Part shown: in pieces, positions 1-10,950 of the stretch | Layout: every line of letters begins with the position of its first letter | How positions within the stretch are numbered: the first letter of the stretch is position 1 | Assembly: GCA_016648135.1 (NCBI GenBank) | Contig: JADDOH010024886.1 | Span: 56,974 to 120,973 of the forward strand | DNA from: Agrypnia vestita | Lineage: Eukaryota > Arthropoda > Insecta > Trichoptera > Phryganeidae | Direction: 5' to 3' | DNA length: 64,000 nt | Notes under the pieces: model-generated | The model's database searches: none | Seen by the model: only the letters and a program-made list of their open reading frames with translations | What the model was told of the DNA's origin: nothing | Translations under genes and position numbers: made by a program

Positions 1-713
1 CGTGACGTATAGGGGGAGGGTGAACTACCATTTATGAAGTTGCCTAACGTGTATCTAGTTAAACCGCATGTGTTGCGGTTTCGCAGAACAATGAGAAAAC
101 ACAAAGAAGTTTCACGTAAACTTATTGATTTTTTACTTATTATACATAGAAGATTCTATCGATACAATTCCTTCTTATAAAATTCGGTGAAAAAAGTTCC
201 GGGATTGAATATATTTTTTTCCAATTTAATTAACAACGAGCTCGTTGATCAATGTCTAATTTAATAAGGCGCTCGCGCGAGCCTTTCTGAGCCTCCAGTA
301 GACCTATTCAAAGCCTTATTTGCTTCTAATGATCGTGCAATCCATGGGGCGAAATCCATTGTCAACAATTATAGAAGAAAATGAAAAACAAGTTTCAATT
401 AAAGATTTCTTGTCTATATTACTTACCTAATTTAACACAGGAAATGTTTGGCCTTTAGTTTCTTACCTGAAAATAAAGAGAAAATAAATAAGTAAAATTT
501 ATATTATAATATTTTCATCAAAAAAGGTATCATATAAATTTGAAGGAGAACGGCATTTTGTTCCTAATGTTTTTATAGGTACTACGAGCGATACCACAAA
601 TGGAAGGTGTCAGTTAGTATAGTATTTTTTCTTTATGGATGAACTCTATATCAATCGGAAAACAGGGCTATTTTATTTTATTTTTAATACAAATTTACCT
701 ATGCTTAAATTAG
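1..713. other. AT-rich stretch, nothing recognised
   Basis: I see no open frame, RNA gene or clear repeat here beyond short A and T runs. It may be intronic or intergenic. Confidence 0.5.
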
Positions 714-940
714 GGGCGTGCAGTGAGAACATTGGAGCATGACTTTTTTCTAAGCATATATTTTGAAAAAACTCGAAAAAAAATATATCTCCTAATATTC
801 GTATAAAAATAATTACCATGTATCATCCAGATTTTAATATTTCATAATATTCTGACACGTAAATATTTAATTACATATTTTTCCCTTAATATAATATGTT
901 TATGTAAAAATCATGCTTCAATGTTCTCACTGAATGCGCC
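714..940. mobile_element. small inverted-repeat element (MITE-like), family GGCGTGCAGTGAG
   Basis: The left end reads GGCGTGCAGTGAGAACATTG and the right end is its reverse complement with a two-base length difference, ending TGAATGCGCC. About 29 bases at each end pair, and the interior is AT-rich and non-coding. A second, half-length copy lies at 48295-48382 with the same interior words. No clear target duplication is visible, so I do not assign a superfamily. Confidence 0.6.
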
Positions 941-1393
941 TGACTTATATATAATGTTACTTTAAATATAGTCGTTTTACAGAATTAAGGTCAAAAATAT
1001 TTATTTTATTAATTGTGTTGAAACACTTCGTTTTATTCTACTATATTTTATTATATTATTAATCTTATTATCGATTAAACAATTTTTAATTTTTATGCAT
1101 TTATTTTTTAACGCCCTTAAGCGCTTTCAATCATTATACAATTCATTATTAATCATACAAGTCAGATGAATTAAATTATTGATCATGGGAAAATGTTCCC
1201 GAGAACATTCTATTGCAAGATATAATAAAGCACAGTGGAATAAAACTAAGTATTTCAAATCAATTTTCAAAATAATTATAGAATTTCACAAAGTTTCACC
1301 GAAAACATTTTTCAGAAATAAAAAAAAATTGATGTCGCTTATCTCCATAACTATTGGCATTGGGACATTGATCTTACAAAATTTTCGACTCAT
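941..1393. other. AT-rich stretch, nothing recognised
   Basis: A 74-codon open frame lies here (1179-1403, +). It is lysine- and isoleucine-rich, as expected from AT-rich DNA, and shows no domain. Confidence 0.4.
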
Positions 1394-1585
1394 AAGGACG
1401 TAGTTATGCAGAAAACGTCCAATCCACAAATTTTAAAAAATGAATTATATACGGGTTTGAGGAATTCAGTACGATATCTTTATGTGCTAAAAATGTCCAA
1501 GCTGCTATAGTATTTTGTAAATTCAATATTTTTCTTACCCACAACTCGGTCATTACCACTAAATTAACTCAAAAAATGAACACAA
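1394..1585 (+). repeat. dispersed repeat D, copy 1
   Basis: It begins GGACGTAGTTATGCAGAAAA and runs through words such as TTTATGTGCTAAAAATGTCC and TTGTAAATTCAATATTTTTC. These recur in reverse orientation at 17330-17529, and the first 30 bases recur at 16615. It is probably an end of a non-autonomous DNA element, with no coding capacity visible. Confidence 0.55.
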
Positions 1586-1589
1586 ATTG

Positions 1590-3580
1590 TTTTATCACCC
1601 TTATATATTAATTTAATAGGCACACAAGATAGTAAAATACTTTTTTATCCGAGAGAAAATTTAAAACAAAAATGACAACTGATTAAACAATCAAACATGC
1701 TTATTCTTAAATTTTGTATTAAAATTTTATACAAAAAAATCCAAGTCACATTATATAGTATAAAATATATTTATAGTTTATTTTATACTATATAATTATA
1801 TGTACAGTATAAATTTATATTGCATGAAAAAGCTGGCATTTAAAAAAGTCACCCATATTTGATAGAATACATCCAACCCACAGAGAACAAATTAAGGACT
1901 CTTTTTCATACATTTAGACACTTTGTAGAAAGAATTCAATCTGTAAAACGCATCATATATTCATAACTTAAAGACTTTTTTTTATAATTACATTAAACAT
2001 AAAAAAAAGTCGCTATAATGAGGCTTATGCAAAAAATTATCAATAATTAATTAATTATCGACGTATTAGGTTTTTGTAGATTTAAATTTTTAGAAGCCAT
2101 TTTATCAATTACTCGCTTTTCGGGTTGGTAAAAAATCTACCTGCAAAATATTGTGAACTATCCCTTTCACATCTGTTTAAAAATAATAAATAATGATTGA
2201 TCTTACGCGAAATGAAAACATGTTACAGACACATAGCAATTTATTGAAAAACATTAATTTGGTATTATTTCATCAAACACATTGAATCCTACAAAAAATA
2301 TAATACGTAACCATTGAATACATATTAAAACACAAAGTGAATTAATTTATAATGAATTCGAATCAATACATGTGGAAAATATATAATTTACTGCGCTGAT
2401 GATTGTCAGCAAACACAAGCATCGTGCGAAACAGGATTCCATAGTAAATGACGTCATTAAAATCAAACCCAGGTTTCTTCAGCAGGTACAATTGACCATC
2501 AAGATTATAAAATAACCTCATTTGTAGTTAACACCATCATTTACTGGTTAATGAGTCCATCGCGGCAGTCAGGAGGATAAAGCGATTATTTAAGATAGAG
2601 GGAATTAACTTTATTCGTTGTGGCTATGTTTATTCTTTGCCTCCGTTTATTACAAATATTTATTATCAATATTATTATTGTACCACGAATAATTACTAAC
2701 CTGAGTATGATTCACGGTATGAGAATTACAATTCTAGCATTACATAATATTTTATTAATAAAAATAAAACATTCTGTTTATACCATTGTGTATCGATAAA
2801 TCAACATGTTTCGAGGCCAATGGTCCCTTCTTTAGGATAAAATGTATGTTTAAAATTAATATTGGAAGTATACTAATAAACAAAAAACAAAACGTAAATA
2901 CAAGGGACTTAAATGAATAATTAAGAACTTATTTATAAGCAATAAATAGTGGTATAAGCAAAGTGTTTTATTAAGATAAATTACAGAGTCGAAGCTATGA
3001 ATATGAGAAACGTGTATATAATACTTTTTATACGATGGCCCATCATAAGAAAATCCACACATTATCAAATATTTGAAAGTTGTAGGTAATATATGCTCCA
3101 AATTGGAATCTTTAATATATTTGAAGGGACTATGCGAGAGATATTTGTAGTCTTTTCTCATGAGATAGTATACATAGATTTTCGCAGCTTGTTTTTTTCG
3201 CTTTTCTATTCGCTCTCGCCATAAACTTCTTAAGAATACACAAACGTTGCTTTATACATTGACACATTTAATAATAAATTTAAAAAAAGGGGCCATTCTG
3301 TTTCTCACGTCTTCAATTTCACAGCCCTACTTGAAATACAGCCACAGTCCGAGGAAGCTTCAAAGCATGGTCAGCCGGCATAATGTGAACTATTTTATCT
3401 ATTTTCCATTGGTTTTCTATAGATACTCCGTTACTTGTTTCTGTTCGTGCAAATATGCACACAGGTTGGACCTTAGACGGAGCATGGGATAGACGGAAGA
3501 TCGCATTGAATTGTAAATGCAGTACGAACGCAGGTAACTACTCTATTTAGTTGGCGAATTTATCACAATATAGATATTGA
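1590..3580. other. AT-rich stretch, nothing recognised
   Basis: I found no convincing coding or repeat signal. Open frames at 2856-3161 (-) and 3247-3492 (+) have compositionally random translations and no motif. Confidence 0.4.
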
Positions 3581-3582
3581 GT

Positions 3583-3764
3583 AGCTTGTTGGTATAGTGG
3601 TCACGATGTTCACTTAGTGATCAGGTGGTCGGTGGCTCGAGCCCCATTACAGGACACCAGCAAGTTAGTCCTATTTTCAAGGCACAGGCTTTTAGCTTAG
3701 TTTGAGAATAGTAAGAATATTGATGCGACACGTATTCCGTGTTCGCATCTCTATTTAAAAAAAG
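3583..3764 (+). repeat. tRNA-derived SINE, family 1, copy a
   Basis: The head carries a perfect A-box match TGGTATAGTGG (3590-3600) and a degenerate B box GGCTCGAGCCC near 3634-3644. The body follows (CCAGCAAGTTAGTC), then a tail with GTAAGAATATTGATGCGACA and an A-rich end. Related copies lie at 15375-15538 (-), 22046-22128 (+), 26804-26960 (+) and, tail only, 50480-50560 (+). It would have been transcribed by RNA polymerase III and moved by a LINE. The acceptor stem does not close, so it is not a working tRNA. Confidence 0.8.
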
Positions 3765-3779
3765 GCTAAATCCAAATTG

Positions 3780-5590
3780 TGGTCATTATAACAGATCCTC
3801 CTGAAAGTATCTTTGGTATATTTGAGTGTCTTGATTTTAAAATAAAACAGTATTAATTCTCAAATAAGTATTTTAAAAATATTACAATTTAAAGTTTCGA
3901 AAATTGCACTGTACATTTTGACATTTGATACGCGATATCTACGATAAAACATAGACAAGATTTACGTGAAGACTTTTGTATTTATAGACAATAACAAATG
4001 TTTACGTGAATCATAGACAGTAGAAATATGATAAATGCTCAACTTAGAAACTTTTTTCTATGAATCTTAAAATGACGCATGTGGTGCAAATTATAGTGCA
4101 ATTTTCGAAACTTTGAAGCGTTATTTGAGCGTCAATTCTGTTTTATTTTGAAATCACGACACTCAGATGTGATTTAAAAAATCCTAATCGGATAAAATAT
4201 CGATAACCATAATTCTAACAATCGCATTCTTGAGAGATATGTAATAATATTATAGCTATTATTTTCGTATTACAATCGACGATTATAATAATAAACGCAT
4301 TTAATAGGAATATATTATTTATGTACTTATATTTAAGTATGTAACAGGAGTTCACTTATAGGTACATACGCATGTACCTAGTATATTGTTATGTTCTTAT
4401 AGACAAAACAGAGATGATGAATGCCACATATAAATATGTTCGATCTGATAAATATCCGCATTCTATTCATAAAATAGATTTTTTATTTAGTTTTCAAGTA
4501 AAACAGGTGCACTAAAGTAAAATCTTTAAAATGAGTCGATTAAAAATACAGAAAATATTCATATTTCTGTGTGTATTCTACGTTTTAATTTAAGTCAGTC
4601 AGTCTAGAAAACATTAGTGACGAATGTTCTCGCTACGGGTCTAAAATCCTATATTAATTTACTCTTCTCTAAAATCCTATATTAATTCTGGAAATCCTGA
4701 CCGTGGTTGCATGGCAGTCTACCTAACCGAAGCAATCGGTTACAGGTTACAGCCAATTGCTTTCTGCCAATGTATTTAAATGAATATATAAATATGTCAC
4801 TTTTTTTCACCAAATATCCATACAAAATAATTAGATGTGCCTACTTCAGTAATGTAGTCTAGTATGCATCCATCAGGGATAGGACTACATCTGACTTTAC
4901 GAATAACAGAATTATATATCATTACTGTAAAAAATTTCCAAGGTGTATTACAAGTTTTCTCCATTTATATCAATCAAAGGAAAAAAAAAGACCATAAAGA
5001 GAATATTATTTGACATCTATGTATTATTATACCATGTATGTCTGATGGAAGAGTCACCGACATCACTAATATAATAATGTTGACAATAACGGAGCGCGAC
5101 TCATAAGTAATACAGCAAATTCACATTATACAATAACACATAAGTCATTGCACGTGTCATGTAGTTACCGAGATATACAATACGGGTGCATTCGTATTGT
5201 TTCATGTGTGGCGAAGATTTGATATTTTCATATTTCGTTTCAAAACACAAAACAGCATTGTTTGTACTACGTCGCGTCCTGACAAACTAAAGATGCACCA
5301 AATACATGCTTAATGTAAACTCTGTTCACAAAACACAAATATTATTTGCGTATGGAGATGTCGATGAAGTCGCCTGGTTTAGTTGGAAACTTGTCCACGA
5401 ACTAGATTAGGTTAGGCTTGCAAATCGTTTTGCATCCGCTTCACTAGGAAATGTTCATTTTAATTATTGTTCAATTGACACGCTGTTAAGCCGGATATCT
5501 CAGCGACAAATGTCACCAGAATATTGATGGATCAATTTTCAACAAGTGAATGAACTTCTCGACGTGTGGGTTGATTGGTCGACTATAAAT
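3780..5590. other. AT-rich stretch with a short tandem duplication
   Basis: The only structure I see is a 28-bp direct duplication at about 4640-4687, where TCTAAAATCCTATATTAATT occurs twice. Otherwise there are AT-rich non-coding bases. Confidence 0.45.
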
Positions 5591-5595
5591 ATATA

Positions 5596-6120
5596 CAAGA
5601 TTATTTGTAAAACATTAATAACCTCGCAGGACTATATTCTTACCTTGATCATAAGTCGAAAATGTTCCAGCTATTATAATCTTATATCAATAGTTAAAGA
5701 GATATGCGACATCAAAGTTTGCATTTTTTTTTCAAAATTTCTGACTTATTTTTTGTAAAACGTTGGACTATCATTACAGTAACTTATATCGAATGTGAAA
5801 AATTCTTTTTCTTTAATACAAGTCAAATAAAAAAATAAAAGCCTTTGAATTGGAAAACTTTCCAATTGGAATTTTTTCAGGGTTTTATCATTTTATTTAA
5901 CTTGTATTGAAACAAATGAATTTTTCGTAATCGATATAAGTTTTTGTTACGATAGTCCAACGTTTTACAAAAAATAAGACAGAAATATTGAAAAAAAATG
6001 CAACCTTTGATGTCGTATATCACTATTGATATTATGTCATAATAGCTTGAACATTTTCGACTCATAATCAAGGCAGGAAAATAGTCCTGCGAGGTTATTA
6101 ATGTTTTACAAATAACCCTG
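5596..6120. mobile_element. palindromic CAGGGTTATTT MITE, copy A
   Basis: A 525-bp element flanked by TA on both sides. The right end reads AAATAACCCTG. The left end is its inverted copy with changes (CAAGATTATTTG). The two halves are near-complementary over much of their length: ATTAATAACCTCGCAGGACT on the left returns inverted as GCGAGGTTATTAATG on the right. It has no transposase. TA target duplications and CAGGGT termini suggest a Tc1/mariner-type non-autonomous element. Full-length relatives sit at 19388-19894, 24366-24790 and 40467-40992. Confidence 0.85.
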
Positions 6121-6345
6121 TATATTAGAAAAGTCGCAATGTAGAAGTGCATACCTATAAATCGTCTGATATTTTAGTAGAGTTATAATTCTTTTTTTAA
6201 TTGTAGTTAAGCCTTTATCAAAACCTACATTTGCAGCAGAATACATTTCCGAAGTGAAATCCGGGATAAGGAAGTCAAATGCTAACAACCTCTGTGATAG
6301 ATCCAGGACAAAGTCGTTAGGCGAGATCTTCTATATGTAGTTTTA

Positions 6346-6489
6346 TGGAATATTCTGCCTCTCTTATGAATATATCTGACTTCTTTGCCCTACGTTTCGG
6401 ATTCCATCATCAGGGCTGATGACGAAGAACCCTGCATTGGGATCAGAAACGTTAGCCAGAGAAGTCAGATGTGCTCGCAGAATATTCCA
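6346..6489. repeat. 144-bp foldback with hammerhead-like motif
   Basis: The arms TGGAATATTCTGC (6346-6358) and GCAGAATATTCCA (6477-6489) are exact inverses. Inner arm segments TCTGACTTCT and AGAAGTCAGA also pair. The centre contains TCATCAGGGCTGATGA, a near-perfect palindrome, followed by CTGATGACGA and, 23 bases later, GAAACG. A CTGATGA ... GAAA layout is what hammerhead ribozyme cores look like, but the intervening stem is poor here. Confidence 0.6.
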
Positions 6490-6530
6490 GAACACTATAC
6501 ACAGAACACTATACACAGAACACTATACAC
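6489..6530 (+). repeat. 14-bp tandem repeat, 3 copies
   Basis: AGAACACTATACAC occurs three times in a row without change, directly abutting the foldback. It probably arose by slippage from the foldback edge. Confidence 0.85.
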
Positions 6531-6539
6531 AGATCTTTA

Positions 6540-6910
6540 ATAGATCATTATAGCTGTTCATCTGTATCATTTGAGTACATACTTTTTAAAGCATGAAACA
6601 CGTTTCTCATACCAGGGGTTCCCGGTTCCATCCCATTAATATGATTCTCTTAAGCATGGGCATTGTAGAGTATTGAGGCCATCATTGATCATCAACACAA
6701 CTAACTCCTGCATTTTTTTTACTATAGAAAAAATCCTCTGTGGAAAAGCCTTGAGGCCTGTTGGAAGTGTTTAAAAAAATATGAATATTCTGCTTTTAAT
6801 TCTTGATAGTGATACACCTGTGCTTAAAAGTATTTGTCTTGATGCGCCGAGATATTGAATACTTAATATAAAAAATTCTAACAAAATATTTATAGATAAG
6901 ATACATACCT
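6540..6910. other. no feature recognised
   Basis: AT-rich with no repeat or coding signal that I can name. Confidence 0.4.
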
Positions 6911-6913
6911 GTA

Positions 6914-7587
6914 CAGGGTGTCTCACAGCAAGTAGGCTTCGGGAATGTCTTCTTCTAGATAGAAAATTTTCGTTATACTTTGGGTGAAATGTCAACATCA
7001 AAGATTGCATTTTTAGTATGTACGACCTATCTTCTGTAAAACGTTGGAGTATCATGAAAGTAACTTATATCGAAAATTAGAAATGTGCATAAATTTGAAC
7101 CAGATTTTTTTGCAAGGTTTAATAATTTTATTTGACTTGTATCAAAGCGAATAAATTTTTAGTATTTGATATGAATTACTGGACCATATTCTGAAAATAG
7201 CAATATTGATATTTCTGTATCTTGACAGTTATTGTATAACACTGTAACGCCGTCAATGTTGGCGTTTTAAGTTTAACAGGTTTGAAATTAATGAATTCAA
7301 TCAGTCAGAAAGCTCTAAAGCGTAAATAAATGTTAAGTTTTTCACAATTTGTGAATAACTTTATATGTTTGAAATTGATGTCACTACAATGTTATGCAAT
7401 AACTGTCAAGATACAGGAATATAATTTTTTTTTATTTTCAGAATACGGCCGACTGTCATGAAAGTCTTAAGTCTTGCAAAATATATCTAAGTCAGAAATA
7501 TTGAAAAAAAAAGCACTTTGATGTCATTATCTCCTAACCTGTTGAGATTTCACCCAAAATGTAAAGAATATTTTTTATACAACCCTG
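6914..7587. mobile_element. CAGGGTGTCTC MITE interrupted by a nested element
   Basis: It starts CAGGGTGTCTCACAG after TA and ends CAACCCTG before TA. It shares inner words with the CAGGGTTATTT family (CATCAAAG, AAACGTTGGA, TTGACTTGTATCAAAGCG), so it is a diverged subfamily. Its middle is split by a second inverted-repeat element at about 7184-7450. Confidence 0.65.
7184..7450. mobile_element. nested inverted-repeat element (CCATATTCTGAAAATA)
   Basis: The left end CCATATTCTGAAAATA is mirrored by TATTTTCAGAATACGG on the right. Inner words ATCTTGACAGTTATTG and CAATAACTGTCAAGAT also pair. It lies inside the MITE at 6914-7587, so it inserted later. No clean target duplication is visible. Confidence 0.6.
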
Positions 7588-7785
7588 TATAAAAAACTAA
7601 TTAAAAATTTAACCGTGTAAATACATCTTATGGGCGTTCTATCCACGCCTATTATATATTCAGTGAGGCAAAGAGGTGGACGTGTGATAATACACATAAA
7701 TCCCGACAATACATGTTTCTTCGCGTGTTCTTGACCGCTTCCAAGAGGTTTGCATTGTGTTACGACTCAAAAAAATTATCATAAT

Positions 7786-8115
7786 TTAGCCTAACAAAAA
7801 TGCCTCATCGGCACGGAGCGGCAAATGGTCGATTGGAAAAAAACGACGGCATGCGAAGATCCACCCATCAATCATCATCATGTTTTCGTGAACATCGATC
7901 GAGGTCACGTCCCAGGAACACGTCCAGCGTCGGTTCACCTCGCGGAGTTGAAGGTCTGCTGCGCCCGTTCTGGCGAGGATGCTCCGGATCCGTTGCCGCC
8001 TCATCACGTAGGACTTGGAGCGGTGGAAAACGATCCCGCGCTTGCCGGAGCCCTCGTGATTTGATGTGCCGATTCGTGATGAAGAACTGCACGGCTCGAC
8101 AATTAAAATAATCAT
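7786..8115 (-). other. GC-rich open patch, possible exon or unknown repeat
   Basis: This block is much richer in G and C than its surroundings. It stays open in several frames: 109 codons at 7786-8115 (-), 87 codons at 7868-8131 (-) and 103 codons at 7800-8111 (+). I recognise no domain in any frame, and I see no convincing splice sites that pick one. Several overlapping open frames are expected from GC content alone. It could be an exon, a non-coding RNA or an old insertion. Confidence 0.25.
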
Positions 8116-8265
8116 TTGAACAAATTAACACCTGTTTAAGGCCCGTAAAGGCTTCTAATCGAGGTGTCGTGTTTGTCCTCGTAATAATGCCCAGATGTTA
8201 ATTTTTTTATAATTACATTTTAATTGAACCAATTTTTTTGTACTGCACATAGTACAACATATAAT

Positions 8266-8673
8266 TTTGGGGGAGTTTTCTTAAATATTATTTATTCTTT
8301 GGGTGACATCTAAATAGTTAAGGAGATAATTTGATTGAGAGAGTCTGATTTGTCTTTTGTAAAACATTAGACTATCGTGAAATTAATTTATATTGTATAT
8401 TAAAAATTCACTCGCTTTGATACAAGTCAAATAAAATGATTAAAACCTTGCCAAAAAATCTGGTTCAAATTTCTGAATGGTTTCAATTATTTTATTATTT
8501 GACTTGTATCAAAGCGAAGTTTTAATATTCGATATAAGTTATATTATGTGTAAAATACTTCAACGTTTTACAGAGGGTACATCGCTTATCTCTATAATTG
8601 TAGAAATTTCACCTTAAGTGTAAATAATATTTTCTATTCAAAATTTAATGATGAAGACTCTCCCGAAGTTTTT
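8266..8673. mobile_element. diverged palindromic MITE of the CAGGGT superfamily
   Basis: It is symmetric about 8450. TTGATACAAGTCAAATAAAATGA on one side is mirrored by TTATTTGACTTGTATCAAAG on the other, and AAAACATTAG mirrors CAACGTTTTAC. The ends TTTTGGGGGAGTTTTC and CTCTCCCGAAG pair loosely and lack the CAGGGT terminus, so either the ends are decayed or this is a separate subfamily. Confidence 0.55.
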
Positions 8674-8679
8674 ACTACT

Positions 8680-9190
8680 AGCTACGAGATGAGCTGTATA
8701 AATTACAGTTCAATTAAACGTTGGATAAAACATTTCACACTGTATTTATAATAGACAAATTAAAGCACACTCAAAATAAGAAAAATGAGTTTCTCTCCCT
8801 TCCTTTTTTTTGAGTATTTTGTCGTAAATTGTCTTGTAGATTCAGAACTGGAGAGTGGAGGAAGACACTTGAGGAGGCCAAGACCCATCAGGGTTTGTAG
8901 AGCCGAATGTGATTTTTTATATTTTTTTTTATTTTATGTCGGTCATCCAACAGGGAGACACAATTGCTTGATGAGATGAAATACAAAAAAATAGTTAAAT
9001 GTCTCTCGCAATTAAAGGATAACACAAATAGGACATAATCATAGATAAGTCAATTTGACAATGACAGATATATCATCATTTAACCGATTTATTTATCGAT
9101 AAATTTAACCGATTGTTCCAAATTTAGCTTTAACATAGACATAAAGGGGCTCGTGATGTACATAATATACTTGATCAGGGAGGGGGATGA
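8680..9190. other. no feature recognised
   Basis: A 64-codon frame at 8785-8979 (+) is phenylalanine-rich and has no domain. Nothing else is visible. Confidence 0.4.
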
Positions 9191-9832
9191 GTTTCTAGTA
9201 TCTGCTTCACCATATGACGATACTCTTAATATTTAATGTTAAAAATATCTATTGAATTTTCTAGTATCTTGTTTCTAGTATCTGCCTCACCGTATGACGA
9301 TACTCTTAATATTTAATGTTAAAAATATCTATTGAATTTTCTAGTATCTTGTTTCTAGTATCTGCCTCACCGTATGACGATACTCTTAATATTTAATGTT
9401 AAAAATATCTATTGAATTTTCTAGTATCTTGTTTCTAGTATCTGCCTCACCGTATGACGATACTCTTAATATTTAATGTTAAAAATATCTATTGAATTTT
9501 CTAGTATCTTGTTTCTAGTATCTGCCTCACCGTATGACGATACTCTTAATATTTAATGTTAAAAATATCTATTGAATTTTCTAGTATCTTGTTTCTAGTA
9601 TCTGCCTCACCGTATGACGATACTCTTAATATTTAATGTTAAAAATATGTATTGAATTTTCTAGTATCTTGTTTCTAGTATCTGCCTCACCGTATGACGA
9701 TACTCTTAATATTTAATGTTAAAAATATCTATTGAATTTTCTAGTATCTAGTTTTAGTATCTAGTTTCTAGTATCTGCCTCACCGTATGACGATACTCTT
9801 AATATTTAGTGTTAAAAATATGTATTGAATTT
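9191..9832 (+). repeat. 80-bp tandem array, about 8 copies
   Basis: The unit starts GTTTCTAGTATCTGCCTCAC and recurs at 9191, 9271, 9351, 9431, 9511, 9591 and 9671. The period is exactly 80 and there are only a few base changes. The first unit is the most diverged on the left (CTTCACCATATG). The last unit is preceded by an extra 13 bases and ends at 9832. Each unit contains AGTATC and GATACT 16 bases apart, able to form a small stem, and a doubled TCTAGTATC. Near identity points to recent amplification or homogenisation. Confidence 0.97.
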
Positions 9833-10024
9833 AAGAGGTAATTATAATCTGAGCATATGCGTGGAATGGGAGATTTACTATTGTTGGTTTGATAAATTGG
9901 AAGGGAAAAGAGGTACTTCTGTCTGGTAGGTCGGAATGGGACGTGATGATGATTTTGTCGTAAATAAATAAGTAAAATTAATATTAGGTGCATGATTTCA
10001 ACATGAAATGGTTTAAATAACACC

Positions 10025-10330
10025 CAAGTAGCACGCTCTAGTCCTGGTTTCGTAAATCAATCCGAAGAATTGTTGCAGATCGGGTTCGACTCCGTGTTCC
10101 GGGGAGTGGCGTGCCCGCCGCATTGTGGGTCACTTCGATATGCATTATACATTCCGCGCGGACCTACCTCGCGGGCTGCAAAGCTCTAAGATTGATTTGA
10201 ATAATTTCTCGGGCATTTTCTGATAGTCCCACCTGCTTCAATTTGCGGCGATCGTTTAATACAATAAATCGCCAGCGACGTGACTGGCAAATTGGCACCT
10301 GATCTTGGAACTGACTGCTCTCATGACTCA
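10025..10330 (+). repeat. possible SINE-like segment with B box
   Basis: It contains GGGTTCGACTCC (about 10081-10092), a near-perfect polymerase III B box. Moderately GC-rich sequence follows, including TGTGGGTCACTTCG, which resembles the body of SINE family 2 (31927-32062). No A box is obvious, so it is either a truncated SINE or coincidence. Confidence 0.35.
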
Positions 10331-10770
10331 CTCTTTACTTGGTTTTATGTTCTTACGTTAAATTCTGCTCCTTGCCTATCTCGGAATAGTTTGGAATAAA
10401 TTTGCATTTTTAAGGGCGCTGTATGGATACAATACCATCACATTCTGACGACTGTTACTCCAACACACAAATATAGAAAACCGTATAAATATTTCTATCA
10501 TTCTGACGAAAATATTGACTTTAATTTAATATTTGAACCTTTAGGATGAATAAATTAGCAAGTATGTGTGAAAAAACTCATTTCTATCAACTTTTAAAAT
10601 AATATTAGTACTTATTTAATAAAATATTAATCGAAAAATTATATTCAAGAACACATTATTATTGTGATTTTGCAATTCTTTCAAAATAAAATTCCGTGAA
10701 ATTTAAAACCAAATTTATCAATCAATTAGAAAGACATGCAGAAAAATCAAATCAACGAAAATATATTTTG

Positions 10771-10840
10771 GCTGCTACCGGGATTCGAACCCAGATCACC
10801 TAGCTTTCAGAGCAGGTATGATACCAGTTACACCACATCA
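10771..10840 (-). repeat. tRNA-like SINE head, family 3
   Basis: On the minus strand it has a perfect A box TGGTGTAACTGG (10824-10835) and B box GGGTTCGAATCC (10781-10792) in tRNA-like spacing, with a T-arm stem that pairs. The acceptor 5' and 3' strands do not pair. It is followed immediately on the other strand by a second head, so I read it as a decayed SINE and not a tRNA gene. Confidence 0.65.
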
Positions 10841-10848
10841 TGGTGATG

Positions 10849-10950
10849 GCTGATGTGGTGTAACCGATTTGCGTGATGGCAGAATCTGTTTGACATCCAT
10901 GTCACTTCGGTATCAAACATACAGGTTTTTTTTTAAATCACCCAACACTA
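10849..10950 (+). repeat. SINE family 3 body, head to head with the previous copy
   Basis: It begins GGCTGATGTGGTGTAACCG with an intact A box, lacks the B box and continues into CAGAATCTGTTTGACATCC and a T-rich end. The same body (CTGTTTGACATCCATGTCAC) recurs at 13905-13985 (+). The head of this copy has an internal deletion. Confidence 0.65.

Noticed and set aside
9191..9832. CRISPR array
   Set aside because: The whole 80-bp unit repeats with no variable spacers, and the genome is eukaryotic.
10771..10840. tRNA gene on the minus strand
   Set aside because: Both polymerase III boxes are present, but the acceptor stem cannot pair, and the same body recurs as a SINE.
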